Positions 61,700 through 64,000 of a stretch of DNA of 64,000 nt are shown here, one piece after another. Positions within the stretch are counted from its first letter, which is position 1; each line of letters opens with the position of its first letter. The DNA lies in contig NC_072462.1 in NCBI RefSeq assembly GCF_027596085.1, forward strand, positions 20,931,421 to 20,995,420, read 5' to 3'. Source of the DNA: Anoplopoma fimbria (lineage: Eukaryota; Chordata; Actinopteri; Perciformes; Anoplopomatidae). The translations under genes and the position numbers were made by a program. The notes under the pieces were generated by a model. It searched no databases and had not been told where the DNA came from. It saw nothing but the letters and a program-made list of their open reading frames with translations.

Positions 61700-63800
61700 G
61701 CATCTGAGAAATTCACGGACGCTTTAAAATAATGTATTTTATTCCTATCTAAATTTAACTTTCCCTGCATATGTGTTTCAAACATATGGTATATCAATCC
61801 TATATTTTTAGAGGGTCGAGACAGTTTTATGCATGTTATAAGAGTAGTATGTCCATCGAGAGAGAGAGAGAGAGAGAGGGCAGGCTCAGCAGAATTATCA
61901 GTAAGTGGTAGTAAATGTACAGTCTAGGTTTCCAGTTTGTCTATGAATAAATGCTGCAGCTCCTCAAGTAAAGTTCCCTTGTCTTGCTTCCTAACTGCTG
62001 GGTAAAGTGAAGGGTGTTACTAAGCAAAACAAAGTCTCTTCTGCGCTTCCCGACTAACAAGAACAAAAAATAGATACAAATATATATTTTTTCCTCTGTT
62101 TCTTGGTCTTCCCAGGCTAGGTATTTACTGTTCAAATTGTAATATAGAGTTTATTCTTGTTTGTAGGCGGGCTCATTTATGTATGATATGTGTGTGCATG
62201 TGTACAATACCTGTGTGAGGCATGGATGTGATGAAATATACAGTGGGAATTGGACAATTCCTTACATTTGAATGAGTGCCACTTGTTGCTCTTTGTCATT
62301 ATGGGGGCAGTCCATCATTCTTGCGCATTACATTTCGTCAATTTGTCATGAGGAGTACAATGCAGAAATTTAAAATCGGATTTTGCATTATGGGAAGTGT
62401 AGGATCCAGTGTTTTGGGAGTTTGACTTGCACTAGGGGCTGAAAGTCACGATATCTCAGCCTTTTCTGCTTCAATTTTCTTTTCTCACAAGCCCCTAAAG
62501 TATTTGAAGGTGCATTACTTAATCACCTTATTATCCCTTTAATTAAGCTATACAATATATAACAGCGTTTTCGTTTTATCGATATTATAAAAGTGAATGT
62601 CAAAATCACCTTTTCTTCTTCATCTCTCATACAGGAACTGGGGATTTTAAATTGCAATAATTCTAACGGCTCCCACTTCCTCACTTTGTGTAGCCATCTT
62701 CGGAGGAGGTGGAGGTGGAGGAGGAGGCACACATCTAAATTTAACACCTACGACATATTCAGAGAAAATGATTGAGTTTGCTCCCAGACGCACTGTAATC
62801 ACTCTGCTTTTGGACCATCTCTTCCTGTGTCCTCATGTTGCCTTCACTGAGACAAAAGCCCGTATGTCTCTTTCCAGCAAACAGGAGAGGGGCTGTTAAA
62901 AGGATTAGAGAAGATGTTTTTTACTGCGCGGTAGTATGTGGTGAAGTGATACGTTTATTCTCTTAACCAGTTGTTTTTGTGGCTTATAAAGCTAGATTCA
63001 GAATAGTGCTCCTACCGGTTTACACCCACAGATGGGCATCTATTTGCAGATGAACTGATTTGGTTCTGTCTGAAGATTTTAATTACTGAAAAAACCCTGT
63101 TGTTGTGACTACAGTACTGTGTATGTCGCTCTGTAATTTGTTTGTTTTGCCTTGGAAAAAACTGTCGATATATTTGAGGCAAAGAAAACCTTTAAAGTTG
63201 TTATCTGCTGCTGGAAAAAAGGTAAAAAAGTGGCGTTTTATTTTTTTCCCTCATCATTTGCGTATGTAACTGTGACCTAATCACTAAGTGTGTGTGTGTG
63301 TGTGTGTGTTACTACATACAAAGGAGCCTACAGGTGCTCGACCACCTGCATGACTGAAAGTGCAGTTGAAGTTATGAAAGTCATCAGAGTCATTTGATTT
63401 AGAGCTTTTCAGTTCATTCAGTGAGAAGGATGCGTCTGGCTGGAAATGAGAACTTTAATTGTTTTTTCGTGAAGATGACTGCAGGTCACTAGACAGCCCA
63501 CCTTGGAGATACGCAGACATACACTGGATGGATGTTGGAAGTAATTAGGGAATCAGGTACATACACTACATCATGCCTTCTACAAAGGACAGTAGGTAGT
63601 TTGGATAGTTTAGATTAGTTTTTTATGTTTCTCTGCTGTTTCCTTTTTACTAATTTGAATTACATACCCAGTGATTGAAGTGATGTTTTTTAATGCAAAA
63701 ACATTTATAAAGGTACTGCGAGGAATTCTTAACTTGTTATGAAACAGTCAATCTAATACTGATGCCTCTATATCAGCTATTTTCTACGTTCCTCTAAGTT
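61700..63800. other. Intergenic, no gene recognised
   Basis: Short GA tract at about 61860-61877 and GT tract at about 63289-63309; a (GGAGGT)-like purine tract near 62700-62730. No coding feature supported. Confidence 0.45.
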
Positions 63801-64000
63801 CGCTGTTGCCTTCGGATCTGTGGCAGGAGGTGGAGAGCCCTGCGACTAGCAGCAGAGCTCCACCTCACTGCTCCTCTGGGAGCCAAAACCCGACACCACG
63901 CTGCTGGAGACCGAGGCTGTATAGCTGGGGCCGCTGAAGAAATGGGAGGCACAGGAGAACTAGAACCAGGACTGAGCGGGGCAGACTGTTAGACCTTGCT
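63800..64000. other. GC-rich block at the right edge, unassigned
   Basis: Distinctly GC-richer than the preceding 25 kb (GGCAGGAGGTGGAGAGCCC, GGGGCCGCTGAAGAAATGGG, CTGAGCGGGGCAGACTG). One frame is open for about 60 codons but lacks a start, motif or splice signal. It could be the edge of a repeat, a 5' exon, or a CpG-rich promoter continuing outside the window. Confidence 0.35.

Overview
This window looks like nuclear DNA of a ray-finned fish, most likely a percomorph teleost. It has short spliced genes in long AT-rich non-coding DNA, many (CA)n/(GT)n microsatellites, and several interspersed repeats typical of fish genomes, including tRNA-headed SINEs with TAATG tails, a 'GTTAGCATGC' family and a Tc1/mariner-type MITE. 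There are no operons, ribosome binding sites or other prokaryotic signals. All gene calls are manual splice models read from the sequence. No alignment or RNA data were available.

Layout. From 1 to 3.7 kb I recognise no gene. From 3.7 to 10.7 kb (+) lies a complete spp1 (osteopontin) gene: TATA promoter, non-coding exon 1, and seven coding exons all joined in phase 0, giving a 368-residue secreted acidic protein with SxE clusters, an Asp run and one RGD (residues 169-171). From 17.35 to about 19.75 kb (-) lies a second SCPP-type gene facing spp1, probably scpp1. It has a signal-peptide exon plus one large exon, 166 residues, a Ser/Glu-rich block, and an RGD three residues from its C terminus. 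From 29.2 to 37.5 kb (-) lies a four-exon, 300-residue type I membrane mucin with a Thr/Ser/Gly tandem repeat, one transmembrane segment and a short tail resembling PARM1. A second mucin-type exon with matching splice phases lies just upstream of it on the same strand (38.25-38.74 kb), with no signal exon or membrane exon of its own that I could find. From 38.8 kb to the right edge (about 25 kb) I find no convincing gene, only repeats, a few weak exon-like segments, two perfect hairpin sequences and an RFX-type X-box.

How the genes fit together. Osteopontin and the second acidic SCPP are secreted phosphoproteins of the family that binds calcium and controls mineralisation of bone and tooth matrix. 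Their SxE motifs are expected Golgi casein kinase (FAM20C) sites and their RGD motifs are potential integrin ligands. The spp1 promoter carries Runx-type sites, as expected of an osteoblast gene. The mucin gene is a cell-surface glycoprotein and need not share this function.

The least explained part is the 34.7-38.8 kb mucin region: two ectodomain exons with interchangeable phase but only one visible signal exon and one visible membrane/tail module. The C-terminal RGD of the small SCPP is the next most interesting feature.
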